Of a stretch of DNA of 64,000 nucleotides, positions 53,185 to 63,113 are shown one piece after another (position 1 is the stretch's first letter; every line of letters starts with the position of its first letter). Made by a program: the position numbers and the translations under genes. The stretch spans positions 124,001 to 188,000 of the forward strand of contig NZ_BAFZ01000002.1 of NCBI RefSeq assembly GCF_000308575.1, in the 5' to 3' direction. This DNA comes from Nocardia exalbida NBRC 100660 (GTDB lineage Bacteria > Actinomycetota > Actinomycetes > Mycobacteriales > Mycobacteriaceae). A model generated the notes under the pieces. It had not been told where the DNA came from and did no database searches. It saw only the letters and a list, made by a program, of their open reading frames with translations.

Positions 53185-54851
53185 TTCAGGAAGCCGACCT
53201 TGGTGTAATCCCGCGAGGCCAGTCCGAAGGCGCCGTAGTTCGCCAGGTCGGTTCGAACGGCGTAGGTGCCCGATGCCTGGTTCAGCGGGACGGAGTAACC
53301 CTCTTCGAAGATCATCCGATCGCATTCGTTGGCTAGCTGAATGGCCTTGTCCGGGTCGAGCTCGGAAAGTGTCCGGTCGATCAGCGCGTTGAGTTCGGGG
53401 GTACCGATCCGCGCCTTGTTGCCCTGCAGGTTGTTCGGATCGTAGTAGTAGATCTGCCGCAGTCCGCTCAGCGGGAGAACGCTGCCGTTCCAGCTGAATT
53501 GGGCCAGATCGAAGTTACCGGGGTCGATGACGTTGGTGAACAGACCGGTGCCGGGCACGGTCTGGATGCTCAGCTTCACTCCGACCCTCGCGAGGTTCTG
53601 CTGCACGATCTGCGCGGTCTGCACCCACTGATCCTGCTGGTACATCACGTCGCGGAGTTCGAGCTTGCGACCGTCCTTCTCGCGGACATCGCCGTTGAGT
53701 TTCCACCCGAGGGCGTCCAACATGCGGGCCGCCTCGTCCGGGTCGTAGGCGATGGGCGCCGCGTTGTCCTGGTAGCCCTTCTGCCCCGACACGAAGACGT
53801 GATTGTTCAGCGGCTTGGGATCGTCGACGACGCCGTGCTGCGAGGCGGTGACCACTCCCTGCCGGTCGATCGCCTTGGAGATGGCGATTCGCAGCTGCGG
53901 ATCGGCCAGCAGGGAACCGGGTGCTCCGTTGAACGTGATGTGCGACCAGGTCGGCTCGGGCGTGCGCCGGATGACCACGTTCGCGGCATTGCGCGCCGCG
54001 CTGATGTTCTCGATGCCGGACATGTAGGCGATATCGAGTTCGTTGTTCTGGATCGCGGGCAGCCAGGCCGAATGGTCGAGCACGCTGAAGGTGACGGAAT
54101 CGAGCTTCGGCGTATCGCCCCACCACTTGGGATTGCGCCCGAGCACGATGCGATTCTGGCTGCGGTCGATGGAGGTGACCACGAAGGGGCCCGCACTTTG
54201 CGGCAGCCCGTTCCTGGCCGCGTTGGTGAAGGCGTCGGGGGTCGCGGTGACCGACTTCGGGTACAGCGGGCTGAACAGCCCTTGCCATTCGCCATATGGT
54301 TGATCGAAGGTCACCACGGCTTGCCGGTCATCGGCGCCGCGCTCGACCTTGCCGACCCGTTCGAAACCACCGGTGGCCGAGACGAGGAACGCGTTGTCCT
54401 TACCGCTGAGCGCATTCGCCTGAGACCGGAGATCCTCCCAGGTGATCGGCGAGCCATCGGACCAGACGGCCTTCGGATTGATGGTGTACTCCACCTGCTG
54501 CGGGCTGTTGCCGGTCAGCTTGATATCGGTGAAGAAGTTGTGGTCGACGCTCAGCTGCCCCGCCGCGTCGCTGACGAAGGCGGCGGGCATCGTCGCTTCG
54601 GCGATGTAGAAGACAGTTTCCGTTCCGCCGTCTACGTGCAGATAGTTGAAAGTCTCCGGAAAATTGGAGAGTGCCAGCCGCAGGTTGCCGCCGTCGCGCA
54701 GTTCGCTCGGGTCCCTCGGGTTGATGTCGTTGGTGCTGCCGACCGTGCTGGAGCCCGGGGTCACTCCGTTGTCACCGCCACAGCCGGTGACTGCCAGCCC
54801 TACGACGACCAGCGATAAGGCCAGCCGGGCACACGCAGAGGTAATCCGCAT
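53181..54851 (-). CDS. Family 5 ABC substrate-binding lipoprotein (1 of 3)
   Basis: 556 residues. A lipobox VTGC (Cys24) follows the hydrophobic signal. The SBP_bac_5 plan is clear: RDGGNLRLALSNFPETFNYL, NPKAVWSDGSPITWEDLRSQ, YPKSVTATPDAFTNAARNGL and ISKAIDRQGVVTASQHGVVD. It binds peptides, nickel or small solutes outside the membrane and feeds the permease pair at 60152-62046. It is paralogous to the next two genes, which points to ligand diversification after tandem duplication. Confidence 0.9.
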   Translation of the reverse strand: MRITSACARLALSLVVVGLAVTGCGGDNGVTPGSSTVGSTNDINPRDPSELRDGGNLRLALSNFPETFNYLHVDGGTETVFYIAEATMPAAFVSDAAGQLSVDHNFFTDIKLTGNSPQQVEYTINPKAVWSDGSPITWEDLRSQANALSGKDNAFLVSATGGFERVGKVERGADDRQAVVTFDQPYGEWQGLFSPLYPKSVTATPDAFTNAARNGLPQSAGPFVVTSIDRSQNRIVLGRNPKWWGDTPKLDSVTFSVLDHSAWLPAIQNNELDIAYMSGIENISAARNAANVVIRRTPEPTWSHITFNGAPGSLLADPQLRIAISKAIDRQGVVTASQHGVVDDPKPLNNHVFVSGQKGYQDNAAPIAYDPDEAARMLDALGWKLNGDVREKDGRKLELRDVMYQQDQWVQTAQIVQQNLARVGVKLSIQTVPGTGLFTNVIDPGNFDLAQFSWNGSVLPLSGLRQIYYYDPNNLQGNKARIGTPELNALIDRTLSELDPDKAIQLANECDRMIFEEGYSVPLNQASGTYAVRTDLANYGAFGLASRDYTKVGFLK

Positions 54852-54890
54852 GGTGATCCTTCCTGCTCGTTGCGTCCTACGGAAACGACC

Positions 54891-56591
54891 TCACTTCTCG
54901 AAGCCCACCCGGAGGTAGTCCGTGGAAGCCAGCCCGAAGGCGCCGAAGTTGGCCAGGCCCGCACGGACCGCTACGTTGCCGGCCGATTGCGCGACGGGCA
55001 CCGAATGACCCAGCTCGAAGATCATCCGGTCGGCCTTGTTCGCAAGCTCGATCGCCTTCTCGGGGTCGAGTTCGGAGATGGTCTGCTCGATCAGCGCGTT
55101 CAGGTCGGGAGACCCGATCCGTCCCTTGTTGCTGAGCGTATTCGCTGGGTCGTAGGCGTAGATCTGGGGCAGCGCGCCGAGCGGGAAAATGCTTCGTTGC
55201 CAGCTGAACTGAGCGATGTCGAAGTTGCCCGGGTCGATGACATCGGTGAACAAGCCGTTGCCGGGGAAGGTCTGGATTTCGAGTTTCACCCCGACCCGAG
55301 CCAGATTCTGCTGCATGATCTGCGCCATCTGCACCCAGGTGTCCTGCTGGAACATCACATCCCGGATCACCAGCTTCCGCCCGTCCTTCTCGCGAACGTC
55401 GCCGTTGAGCTTCCAACCGAGTTCGTCCAGCATGCGGGCCGCCTCGTCGGGGTTGTAGGCGATCACCGCGGAGTTGTCCTGGTAGCCCTTCTGCCCGTCG
55501 AGGTAGATGTGGTTGTTCAGCGGCTTGGGATTCTCCACGATCCCGTTCTGCAGCGCCGTGACGACGCCTTGACGGTCGATCGCCTTCGCGATCGCGACGC
55601 GCAGGCGGGGATCCGCGAGAATCGACCCCTGCGCTCCGTTGAACGTGATGTGCGAATTGGACGGGCGCGAAGCGCGACGCACGATGATGCCCGGTGAGTT
55701 GGTCGCGGACTTGACCTCCTCGATGCCCGAGATATCGATGGCGTCGAGTTCATTGTTCTGCAAGGCGTTCAGACGGGCCGAGTAGTCGAGCACGCTGTAG
55801 GTGACGGTGTCGAGTTTCGGCGTCTCGCCCCACCATTTCGGGTTGCGGCTGAGCACGATGCGTTGCTGTGCCCGGTCGACGGAGGTGATCACGAACGGTC
55901 CCGCCGACTTGGCGAGCCCGTTGCGGTCACGCTCGTTGAACGCCTGCGGCGTCTCGGTCGATTCCTTCGGCATCAGCTGACTGAACAGGCCCCGCCAATC
56001 CGCGTAGTGCTGTCCGAAGGTGGCGATCGCCTGGCGGTCGTCGACGCCGCGCTCCACACCGGCCAGCCTGCTGTAGCCCTGGGTCGCGGAGACCCGGTAT
56101 TCCGTGTTGCGGCCGCTCAGCGCCTCCGCCTGGGACCGCAGGTCCTCCCAGGTGATCGGGCTGCCGTCGGACCAGACCGCCTTGGGGTTGATGGTGTAGA
56201 CCACTCGCTGCGGGTTGGTCTCGGTCAGCGCGATGTCGGTGAAGAAATTGTGGTCGATCGACAATTCGCCCGCGGCGTTGGAGGTGATCGGCCCCGGCAA
56301 TGTCCAGTCGACCACCTCGGAGAGGTCATAGTCGCTGTCGACGTGGTGCGAATTGAACGTGGCGGGGAAACTCGTGATGGCCAGACGCAGGTTGCCGCCG
56401 TCGCGCAGTGCGCTCGGCTCCTGGGGATTGATGTCGTTGGTCGAACCCAGCGCGTTGGAACCCGACTTCACCGCGCTGTCGCCCGAGCCGCAGCCGACCA
56501 GCAGCGCGAGCGCCGTGCCCACGGTGAGCGCCCGGACGATCACGGTTCGTGTCCGCCGCGGGCGGTTGCGGGTGGGCTGTACTGGTCTCAT
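54891..56591 (-). CDS. Family 5 ABC substrate-binding lipoprotein (2 of 3)
   Basis: 566 residues with lipobox LVGC (Cys34) after an arginine-rich N-terminus. It shares the landmarks of its neighbours: STNDINPQEPSALRDGGNLR, KAVWSDGSPITWEDLRSQAE, AIAKAIDRQGVVTALQNGIV and MFQQDTWVQMAQIMQQNLAR. The ATG overlaps the stop of the upstream paralog by ATGA. Same role as its siblings; ligand unknown. Confidence 0.9.
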   Translation of the reverse strand: MRPVQPTRNRPRRTRTVIVRALTVGTALALLVGCGSGDSAVKSGSNALGSTNDINPQEPSALRDGGNLRLAITSFPATFNSHHVDSDYDLSEVVDWTLPGPITSNAAGELSIDHNFFTDIALTETNPQRVVYTINPKAVWSDGSPITWEDLRSQAEALSGRNTEYRVSATQGYSRLAGVERGVDDRQAIATFGQHYADWRGLFSQLMPKESTETPQAFNERDRNGLAKSAGPFVITSVDRAQQRIVLSRNPKWWGETPKLDTVTYSVLDYSARLNALQNNELDAIDISGIEEVKSATNSPGIIVRRASRPSNSHITFNGAQGSILADPRLRVAIAKAIDRQGVVTALQNGIVENPKPLNNHIYLDGQKGYQDNSAVIAYNPDEAARMLDELGWKLNGDVREKDGRKLVIRDVMFQQDTWVQMAQIMQQNLARVGVKLEIQTFPGNGLFTDVIDPGNFDIAQFSWQRSIFPLGALPQIYAYDPANTLSNKGRIGSPDLNALIEQTISELDPEKAIELANKADRMIFELGHSVPVAQSAGNVAVRAGLANFGAFGLASTDYLRVGFEK

Positions 56592-58273
56592 TTCACGAAT
56601 CCGATCTCGGTGTAGTCGTAGGACGCCAGCCCGGGGGAGCCGATATTGGCGAGGTCCGCGCGGGCGCCGAAACTGCCGTCGGACTGGGTCAGCGGCAGGG
56701 AATGTCCTTCCTCGAACACTTTCCGGTCGACCTCGTTGGCCAGTTCGATCGCCTTCTTCGGATCGAGTTCGGTCAGCGTGCGTTCGATCAGGGCGTTGAG
56801 TTCGGGCGAACCGATGCGACCGTAGTTGCCCTGCAGATCGTTCGGGTCGTAGTAGTAGATCTGCCGGATGGAACTCATCGCGAAGGCGTCCCCGGAGAAG
56901 ATGAACTGTGCGGCGTCGAAATCACCGGGAATGATGACGTCGGTGAAATAACCGGCGCCGGGCTTGGTGTCGATGGTCAGCCGCACGCCGATGCGGGCCA
57001 GATTCTGCTGGATGATCTGCGCGATCTGGACCCACAGCGGGTCGTTGTACATCACGTCGCGAATTTCCAGTTTGCGGCCGTCCTTCTCACGGACGTCGCC
57101 GTTGAGCTTCCAGCCGAGCGCGTCGAGTTCCCGTGCGGCCTGGTCCGGGTCGTACGCTACCGGCGCCGAATTGTCCTGATACCCGTCTTGTCCCTGGAGG
57201 AAGATGTGGTTGTTCAACGGCTTCGGATTCTCGACCAGGCCGTTCTGCGTCGCGGTCGCGATGCCCTGCCGGTCGATGGCCTTCGCGATCGCCACGCGCA
57301 GGCGCGCGTCGGCGAGAATGGAGCCGGGCGCGCCGTTGAAGGTGATGTGGCGCCAGCGGTTACCCGGGGCGCGGCGAATGACCAGCCCACTGGTGTTGCG
57401 GACCGTCTTGACCTCATCGATCGAGGCGAGCCGGACGAGGTCGAGTTCGTTGTTCTGCAGCGCGCTCGCCCAGGCCGCGTGATCCAGCACGCTGTAGGTG
57501 ATGGTGTCCAGTTTCGGCGTTTCACCCCACCACTTGGGATTACGGCCGAGCACGATCCGGCCCTGGACGCGGTCGGTGGATTGGACGACGAACGGGCCCG
57601 CGCTGGAGCCGAGACGGTCCACGAGTCCCTTGTTGAACGATTCCGGGTCCGCCGTAACGGATTTCGGGAAAAGCGAGGCGTTGCCCGCGAACTGTCCGCG
57701 CCATTCCCCATAGGGATGGTTGAAGGTGAGGACCGCCTGCCGGTCGTCCACACCGCGCTCGACCTTGTCGACGAACTCGAAGCCGTTGGTGATCGCGATC
57801 AAGAAGCGCTTGTCCCGCCCGCTGAGCGCGTGTGCTTGCGCGGCGATGTCCTCCCAGGTGATCGGCGTTCCGTCGGACCAGACCGCCGCGGGATTGATGG
57901 TATAGGTGACCTGTTGCGGATCGGTGCCGGTCAGCGCGACATCGGTGAAGTAGTTCCTGTTCACGGTGAGGTTGCCCGCCGCGTCGACGTCGAACGCGCG
58001 CGGCATGAGCGGGCGCTCGATGTCGGCGATCTCGCCGTCGTTCCCGTCATTGGACAGGGTGTTCCAGTTCGCCGGGAAGCTGGTCGTCGCCAGGCGCAGA
58101 TTGCCGCCCTCGCGCACCTCGTGGCGGTTCTTGGGATTGATGTCGCTGGTGGTGCCGAGCGCGTCGGACAGTCCCGCGGCCGAATCGTCGGTGCCGGTCG
58201 CGCAGCCCGCGGCGATCAGCGCGAACGCCGCCAAGCCCGCGGTCCACCGCATTCGGTCCAAACGGATCCGCAT
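56588..58273 (-). CDS. Family 5 ABC substrate-binding lipoprotein (3 of 3)
   Basis: 561 residues with lipobox AAGC (Cys24). Landmarks: TSDINPKNRHEVREGGNLRL, AAVWSDGTPITWEDIAAQAH, LGRNPKWWGETPKLDTITYS and VAIAKAIDRQGIATATQNGL. It lies 13 bases after the ATPase gene and is closest to the transporter core, so it may be the original binding protein of the set. Confidence 0.9.
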   Translation of the reverse strand: MRIRLDRMRWTAGLAAFALIAAGCATGTDDSAAGLSDALGTTSDINPKNRHEVREGGNLRLATTSFPANWNTLSNDGNDGEIADIERPLMPRAFDVDAAGNLTVNRNYFTDVALTGTDPQQVTYTINPAAVWSDGTPITWEDIAAQAHALSGRDKRFLIAITNGFEFVDKVERGVDDRQAVLTFNHPYGEWRGQFAGNASLFPKSVTADPESFNKGLVDRLGSSAGPFVVQSTDRVQGRIVLGRNPKWWGETPKLDTITYSVLDHAAWASALQNNELDLVRLASIDEVKTVRNTSGLVIRRAPGNRWRHITFNGAPGSILADARLRVAIAKAIDRQGIATATQNGLVENPKPLNNHIFLQGQDGYQDNSAPVAYDPDQAARELDALGWKLNGDVREKDGRKLEIRDVMYNDPLWVQIAQIIQQNLARIGVRLTIDTKPGAGYFTDVIIPGDFDAAQFIFSGDAFAMSSIRQIYYYDPNDLQGNYGRIGSPELNALIERTLTELDPKKAIELANEVDRKVFEEGHSLPLTQSDGSFGARADLANIGSPGLASYDYTEIGFVK

Positions 58274-58286
58274 CGCGCTCTCCTGA

Positions 58287-60155
58287 CTATCGGCTGACTG
58301 CTGGAACCGGCACCGCGTCGATCAGCGCCCTGGTGTACTCGTGCCGAGGATCAGCGAATATCTGCTCCGCCGGGCCGTATTCCACGATCTTGCCGCGATA
58401 CATGACGGCGACGTCATGGGCCAGATTCCGCACCACCGACAGGTCGTGCGAGACGAACAGGTAGGACAGGCCGCGCTCGGTCTGCAGATCGCGCAACAGG
58501 TTGAGCACGCCCGCCTGGATCGAGACGTCCAGCGAGGAGACCGGCTCGTCCAACACCAGCAGCTCAGGGTCCAGTGCGAGTGCGCGGGCGATGCTGATGC
58601 GCTGTTTCTGGCCGCCGGAGAAGTCCGCGGGATAGCGGTCGGCATGGTCGGGGCGCAGCCCGACCTGCTCGAGCAGTTGCGGGACCCGGCGGACGATTTC
58701 GGCGCGCGGTCGCCCGTCGATGCGCAACGGCTCGGCGATCGCGTCGAAGATCGGCAGGCGCGGGTCCAGCGAGGCGGTGGGGTCCTGGAAGACGATCTGC
58801 ATCTTCCGGCGAATCTCCCGCTTGCGCGCCTTGCTCAGCGACGCGACATCGTTGCCCATGATCTCGATGGCGCCCGACTGCGGCGGTATCAGATCGAGAA
58901 TCTGCGTGAGCGTGGTGGATTTGCCGGAGCCGGACTCCCCGACCAGCGCCAAGGTGCGCCCGCCGCGGACCTCGAAGCTGATGCCGTCGACTGCCCTGAC
59001 CTCCCCCGTGCGGCGGCGCAGCACTACACCCGAGGTGATCGGGAAGACTTTCACCAGATCCGAGACGCGCAGAACCACATCGGACTCCACCTCCGCCACG
59101 GCCTCCGGCTCGGCGATCTCGCGGCGGTAGGCCTCGAACAAGTCGTCGGCGCCGACCTCTGCGGTGCGAATGCAGGCGGCGGTATGCCCGGGTTCGACGG
59201 CCTCGAGCGGGGGTTCCGCGGCTCTGCATTCGTCGATCGCCACCGGGCAGCGGGGTGCGAACGAGCAGCCGGGCGGCAGGGCGTGCATAGCGGGCGGCGC
59301 GCCGACGATCGGGATCAGCGGCTGCCGCGGCGGACCGTCCATGCGCGGAATCGAACCGAGCAGGCCGACGGTGTACGGCATTCGCGGCGCGCTGAACAGG
59401 TCCGCCGCGGTGGCGGTCTCGACGATCCTGCCCGCATACATGACGGCGACGCGGTCGGCCAGGGTCGCGGCGATGCCCATGTCGTGGGTGATCATGATGA
59501 CGCCCGCGCCGGTGATGTCGCGCGCCTTGCGCAGCAGATTCAAGATCTGCTTCTGCACCGTCACGTCCAGCGCGGTGGTGGGCTCGTCGCAGATGATCAG
59601 CGCCGGATCGTTCGCGATCGCCATCGCGATGACCACCCGCTGGCGCTGGCCACCGGAGAACTCGTGCGGAAACGCCTTGGCCCGCACCTCCGGATCGGGG
59701 ATGCCGACCAGGTCGAGCAGTTCCACCGCCCGCTTCGCGGCTTCGCGCCTGCCCATCTTGCCGTGCGCCAGCAGGGCTTCGGCGATTTGATCGCCCACCC
59801 GGTACACCGGCGTGAGCGCCGACAACGGGTCCTGGAACACCATGCTGATGGAACTGCCGCGCAGCCTGGACAATTCGCGATCACCGAGCCCGAGCAGTTC
59901 GCGTCCGCGGAAGCGGATGGAACCGGTGATCCGCGCCTGCTCCGGCAGCAATCCCATCACCGCCAGCGAGGACACCGACTTCCCCGAACCGGATTCACCG
60001 ACGATGGCGAGCACCTCGCCGTCGGACACCGTGTAAGTAACGCCGCGGACCGCGTCGATCCGGCCCTCCTCGCTGGGGAAGGACACCCGCAGATCGGTGA
60101 TCTCCAGCAGCGGCGCGGTCGAGGCCGTCTTCTCGGTTTCTCCTGCGCTCGTCAT
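58287..60155 (-). CDS. Double ATP-binding protein of peptide/nickel ABC transporter
   Basis: 622 residues, two fused nucleotide-binding domains (DppD-DppF type). The first has [40 protein letters not shown] and [15 protein letters not shown]. The second has [40 protein letters not shown] and [15 protein letters not shown]. The C-terminal oligopeptide-transporter Cys segment [20 protein letters not shown] lies between them. It powers the permeases encoded just upstream. Start and stop overlap neighbours by four bases. Confidence 0.93.
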   Translation of the reverse strand: MTSAGETEKTASTAPLLEITDLRVSFPSEEGRIDAVRGVTYTVSDGEVLAIVGESGSGKSVSSLAVMGLLPEQARITGSIRFRGRELLGLGDRELSRLRGSSISMVFQDPLSALTPVYRVGDQIAEALLAHGKMGRREAAKRAVELLDLVGIPDPEVRAKAFPHEFSGGQRQRVVIAMAIANDPALIICDEPTTALDVTVQKQILNLLRKARDITGAGVIMITHDMGIAATLADRVAVMYAGRIVETATAADLFSAPRMPYTVGLLGSIPRMDGPPRQPLIPIVGAPPAMHALPPGCSFAPRCPVAIDECRAAEPPLEAVEPGHTAACIRTAEVGADDLFEAYRREIAEPEAVAEVESDVVLRVSDLVKVFPITSGVVLRRRTGEVRAVDGISFEVRGGRTLALVGESGSGKSTTLTQILDLIPPQSGAIEIMGNDVASLSKARKREIRRKMQIVFQDPTASLDPRLPIFDAIAEPLRIDGRPRAEIVRRVPQLLEQVGLRPDHADRYPADFSGGQKQRISIARALALDPELLVLDEPVSSLDVSIQAGVLNLLRDLQTERGLSYLFVSHDLSVVRNLAHDVAVMYRGKIVEYGPAEQIFADPRHEYTRALIDAVPVPAVSR

Positions 60156-61072
60156 GCTTTCGCCTTCTTCTTCGACCGAGCCCGCTTCGCGCCGGGATCG
60201 AACGCGTCGCGCAGTCCGTCACCGACGAGGTTGGCGCACAGCACGGTGATGATCAGCAGACCACCCGCGAACAGGAACAGCCACGGATAGGTCAACGCTG
60301 ATTTCGTGCCCGCGGCGATCAGCGAGCCGAGCGACACGTCCGGCGGCTGCACGCCGAAACCGAGGAAGCTCAGCCCCGTTTCGGCCATGATCGCCGAGCC
60401 GACGGTGAGGGTGGTGTCGATGATCAGGATCGAGGCGATGTTCGGGATGATGTGACTGAGGATCACCGTGCGGGTTGGCGCCCCCATGTACCGAGCGGCC
60501 CGGACGAATTCGCGGTCACGCAGGCTCAATGTCAGGCCGCGCACGATCCTTGCCGAGATCATCCAGCCGAAGCAGGACAACAGCACGATCAGCAGCAGGA
60601 TGGAACCGCTGCCCTTGGTGCGCGGCGCGAACAGCGCGATGATGATGAAACTCGGGACCACCAGCAGCAGATCGACCAGCCACATGATCGCGCGATCGGT
60701 CCAGCCGCCGAGCAATCCGGCCAGCGAACCGGCGGTGGCCGCGATCGTGGTGGACAACAGCGCGACGCACAGGCCGATGACCAGCGATTTCTGCAATCCA
60801 CGCAGAGTCTGCGCGAGCACGTCCTGACCGATCTGGGTGGTGCCGAACGGATGTTTCGCGCTCGGTGGTTTGAGCAGGGCGGTGTAGTCCAGTTGCTGGT
60901 AGTCGTAGGCCAGCAAGGGCGGCAGCGCGAAGCTCGCGACGAACAGCGCGATGAGGATCAAGCCACCCGCGACGGCGGGCTTGTTACGCAGGAAGCGCCG
61001 CAAGACCAGCCTGCGCCGTCCGGTCGCGGTGACTTCCGGGGCGCCCTGGACGATGATTTCGGCTTCGGTCAT
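60152..61072 (-). CDS. ABC transporter permease, DppC type
   Basis: 306 residues. The ATG at 61072 overlaps the stop of the other permease; upstream in-frame sequence is its shadow. Six membrane helices and the permease loop [20 protein letters not shown] then [20 protein letters not shown] identify the BPD_transp_1 family of oligopeptide systems. It pairs with the DppB-type protein to form the channel. Confidence 0.9.
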   Translation of the reverse strand: MTEAEIIVQGAPEVTATGRRRLVLRRFLRNKPAVAGGLILIALFVASFALPPLLAYDYQQLDYTALLKPPSAKHPFGTTQIGQDVLAQTLRGLQKSLVIGLCVALLSTTIAATAGSLAGLLGGWTDRAIMWLVDLLLVVPSFIIIALFAPRTKGSGSILLLIVLLSCFGWMISARIVRGLTLSLRDREFVRAARYMGAPTRTVILSHIIPNIASILIIDTTLTVGSAIMAETGLSFLGFGVQPPDVSLGSLIAAGTKSALTYPWLFLFAGGLLIITVLCANLVGDGLRDAFDPGAKRARSKKKAKA

Positions 61073-62046
61073 CCCACACGCACCCTCGGGTCGAGAATCG
61101 CGTACACGATGTCGGAGAGCAGACCCGACACCAGCACGACCAGGCCGGCGAACGCGGTCACCGTCACCACGACGTACAGGTCCTGCGCGTTGATCGAGTC
61201 GACCAGCCACTCCCCGACACCGTGCCAGCCGAAGATCTTCTCGGTGAACGTCGCGCCGGTGATCAGGGCGCCGAGACTGTAGGCGAACAGTGTGGCCATC
61301 GGGATCAGCGCCGTGCGCAGGCCGTGCTTGTACAGCGCCTTGCTTCGGGTGAGGCCCTTGGCGCGAGCGGTGCGGATGAAATCGCTCTGCAGCACGTCGA
61401 GCATGGCGTTGCGCTGATACCGGCTGTAGCCCGCCATGGCGCCGAGGGCCAGCGCGGTGGTGGGCAGGATCAGGTGCTGGACGCGGTCGAGCAGCTGCGG
61501 CCCGAACCCTTCGATCTTGTTCGCCGACGTCTCGCCGGTATAGAGGAAGATCTGCGACCCGGTGAGCGAGTTGATCTCCAGCGCACCGTATTTCAGCAGC
61601 GTCGCGAGCAGGAACACCGGTGTGCTCAAGACCAGGAGCGACACCACCGTGGTGAAGTAGTCGCTGAACTTGTACTGCCGGATCGCGCCCGCGGCGCCGA
61701 TCAGTACGCCCAGCACCGTGCCGACCAGGGAGCCGACGATCAACAGGCGCAGACTCACCGCGACCCGCCGCGGCAGTTCCCGGCTGACCGGCTGACCGGC
61801 CAGCGTGGTGCCGAAGTCACCGTGCGGAATACCGGCGAGCCAGGTGATATAGCGCTGCGGGATCGGGTCGTTGAGATGCAACTCCTCGGCCTTGGCGTCG
61901 ATCACTGCCTGTGGCGGGCGCGGGTTGCGTTGTTCGAGACTGTCCAGCGGCCGGAACGTCAGTGACGCCAGGCTGAACGTCAGGAACGAAGCCAGCAGCA
62001 ACAGCACGACATAGTTGAGCGCGCGTCGTAGCAGGAAGCCGGTCAT
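61069..62046 (-). CDS. ABC transporter permease, DppB type
   Basis: 325 residues. MTGFLLRRALNYVVLLLLAS is the first helix. The loop DFIRTARAKGLTRSKALYKH then GLRTALIPMATLFAYSLGAL is the ATPase-contact segment, and TGATFTEKIFGWHGVGEWLV is typical of DppB/OppB. It is the first gene of a seven-gene leftward operon, so the promoter should lie between 62047 and the HAD gene. Confidence 0.9.
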   Translation of the reverse strand: MTGFLLRRALNYVVLLLLASFLTFSLASLTFRPLDSLEQRNPRPPQAVIDAKAEELHLNDPIPQRYITWLAGIPHGDFGTTLAGQPVSRELPRRVAVSLRLLIVGSLVGTVLGVLIGAAGAIRQYKFSDYFTTVVSLLVLSTPVFLLATLLKYGALEINSLTGSQIFLYTGETSANKIEGFGPQLLDRVQHLILPTTALALGAMAGYSRYQRNAMLDVLQSDFIRTARAKGLTRSKALYKHGLRTALIPMATLFAYSLGALITGATFTEKIFGWHGVGEWLVDSINAQDLYVVVTVTAFAGLVVLVSGLLSDIVYAILDPRVRVG

Positions 62047-62213
62047 CAGTCCTCTGGTCTTTCGGCTGGACGGGCCAGCGTCGGTATTAGTCCCCGATCA
62101 TAAGGACGTGGTCGGCGGCGCGCGTGCCACACGACATCCGGGCATGTCCGAGGCTCGGCCGGACACCGGCCCGCAGGACCGGACGGGCGTCGTCCGGCAG
62201 GATGGAATGGGTG

Positions 62214-63041
62214 ATGCCCCTGCACCTGCCCAAGCCGAAGATGGTCGCCACCGATGTGGACGGCACGCTCATCGATCACGACGAGCGGGTCACCGCGCGG
62301 ACCAAGGCAGCGGTAGGCGCCCTGATCGCCGACGGTGTGCCGTTCGTCCTGGCCACGGGGCGTCCGCCACGCTGGATCGATCCCGTGGTGCAGGGCCTGG
62401 GTTACGCCCCGCTGTGCGTGTGCGGCAACGGTGCGGTGATCTACGACAGCGCCGCCGACCGGGTGCTGGCCAGCATGACACTGGACGTGCCGACGCTCGC
62501 CTGGCTCGCCGAGGTCGCCGAGCGGGCGTTGCCGGGCTGCGGTCTGGCGGCCGAACGCGTCGGCGAGCGCGCGCACGACGCGGTGACCCCGCAATTCGTC
62601 AGCTCGCCGCAGTACGAGCACGCCTGGCTCAACCCGGACGACACCTCGGTCGCCCGCGAGGAGGTCATCGACGCGCCCGCCATCAAGATGCTGATCCGGC
62701 TACCCGGCGCGCGCAGCTCGGACATGCGCACCGTGCTCGCCCCGCTGATCGGTGAGCGAGCCGACATCACCTACTCGACCGAGCACGGGCTCATCGAACT
62801 GTCCGCGCCGGGCATCACCAAGGCCGCCGGGCTGGCGGTGGTCGCGCAGCGGCTCGGCGTGGACGAGTCCACCATCGTCGCGTTCGGCGACATGCCCAAC
62901 GACGTCCCCATGCTCACCATGGCGGGCCACGGCGTCGCGATGCGCAACGCCCACCCCGAGGCCATCGCCGCCGCCGACGAGATCGCCGAATCGAACTCCG
63001 ACGACGGAGTCGCGCGAATTCTCGAACGCTGGTGGATGTAG
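62214..63041 (+). CDS. HAD-superfamily (Cof-type) phosphatase
   Basis: 275 residues. Motif I MVATDVDGTLIDHDERV, motif II LATGRPP, Lys in APAIKMLIRLPG, and motif III/IV AFGDMPNDVPMLTMAGHGVA place it in the Cof/YbiV-type HAD IIB group that removes phosphate from sugar phosphates or related compounds. Start: the ATG at 62214 is preferred; GTG 62211 and ATG 62202 are close alternatives. It is divergent from the transporter operon and ends at the hairpin at 63056. Confidence 0.88.
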   Translation: MPLHLPKPKMVATDVDGTLIDHDERVTARTKAAVGALIADGVPFVLATGRPPRWIDPVVQGLGYAPLCVCGNGAVIYDSAADRVLASMTLDVPTLAWLAEVAERALPGCGLAAERVGERAHDAVTPQFVSSPQYEHAWLNPDDTSVAREEVIDAPAIKMLIRLPGARSSDMRTVLAPLIGERADITYSTEHGLIELSAPGITKAAGLAVVAQRLGVDESTIVAFGDMPNDVPMLTMAGHGVAMRNAHPEAIAAADEIAESNSDDGVARILERWWM

Positions 63042-63055
63042 CGGTGGTACAAAGC

Positions 63056-63083
63056 CGGAGCCCCCGCCGTGGCGCGGGCTCCG
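63056..63083 (+). terminator. Terminator between HAD and amidase genes
   Basis: CGGAGCCC (63056-63063) and GGGCTCCG (63076-63083) pair, with an inner CGC/GCG. It lies 15 bases past the HAD stop and 31 bases past the convergent amidase stop, so it may serve both. Confidence 0.7.
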
Positions 63084-63113
63084 AATCAGTGTGACCTGCC
63101 GAGTGGTTCGCGA

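Noticed and set aside
53499..58297. Long plus-strand frames opposite the three binding proteins
   Set aside because: Antisense shadows; the minus strand encodes complete lipoproteins with motifs.
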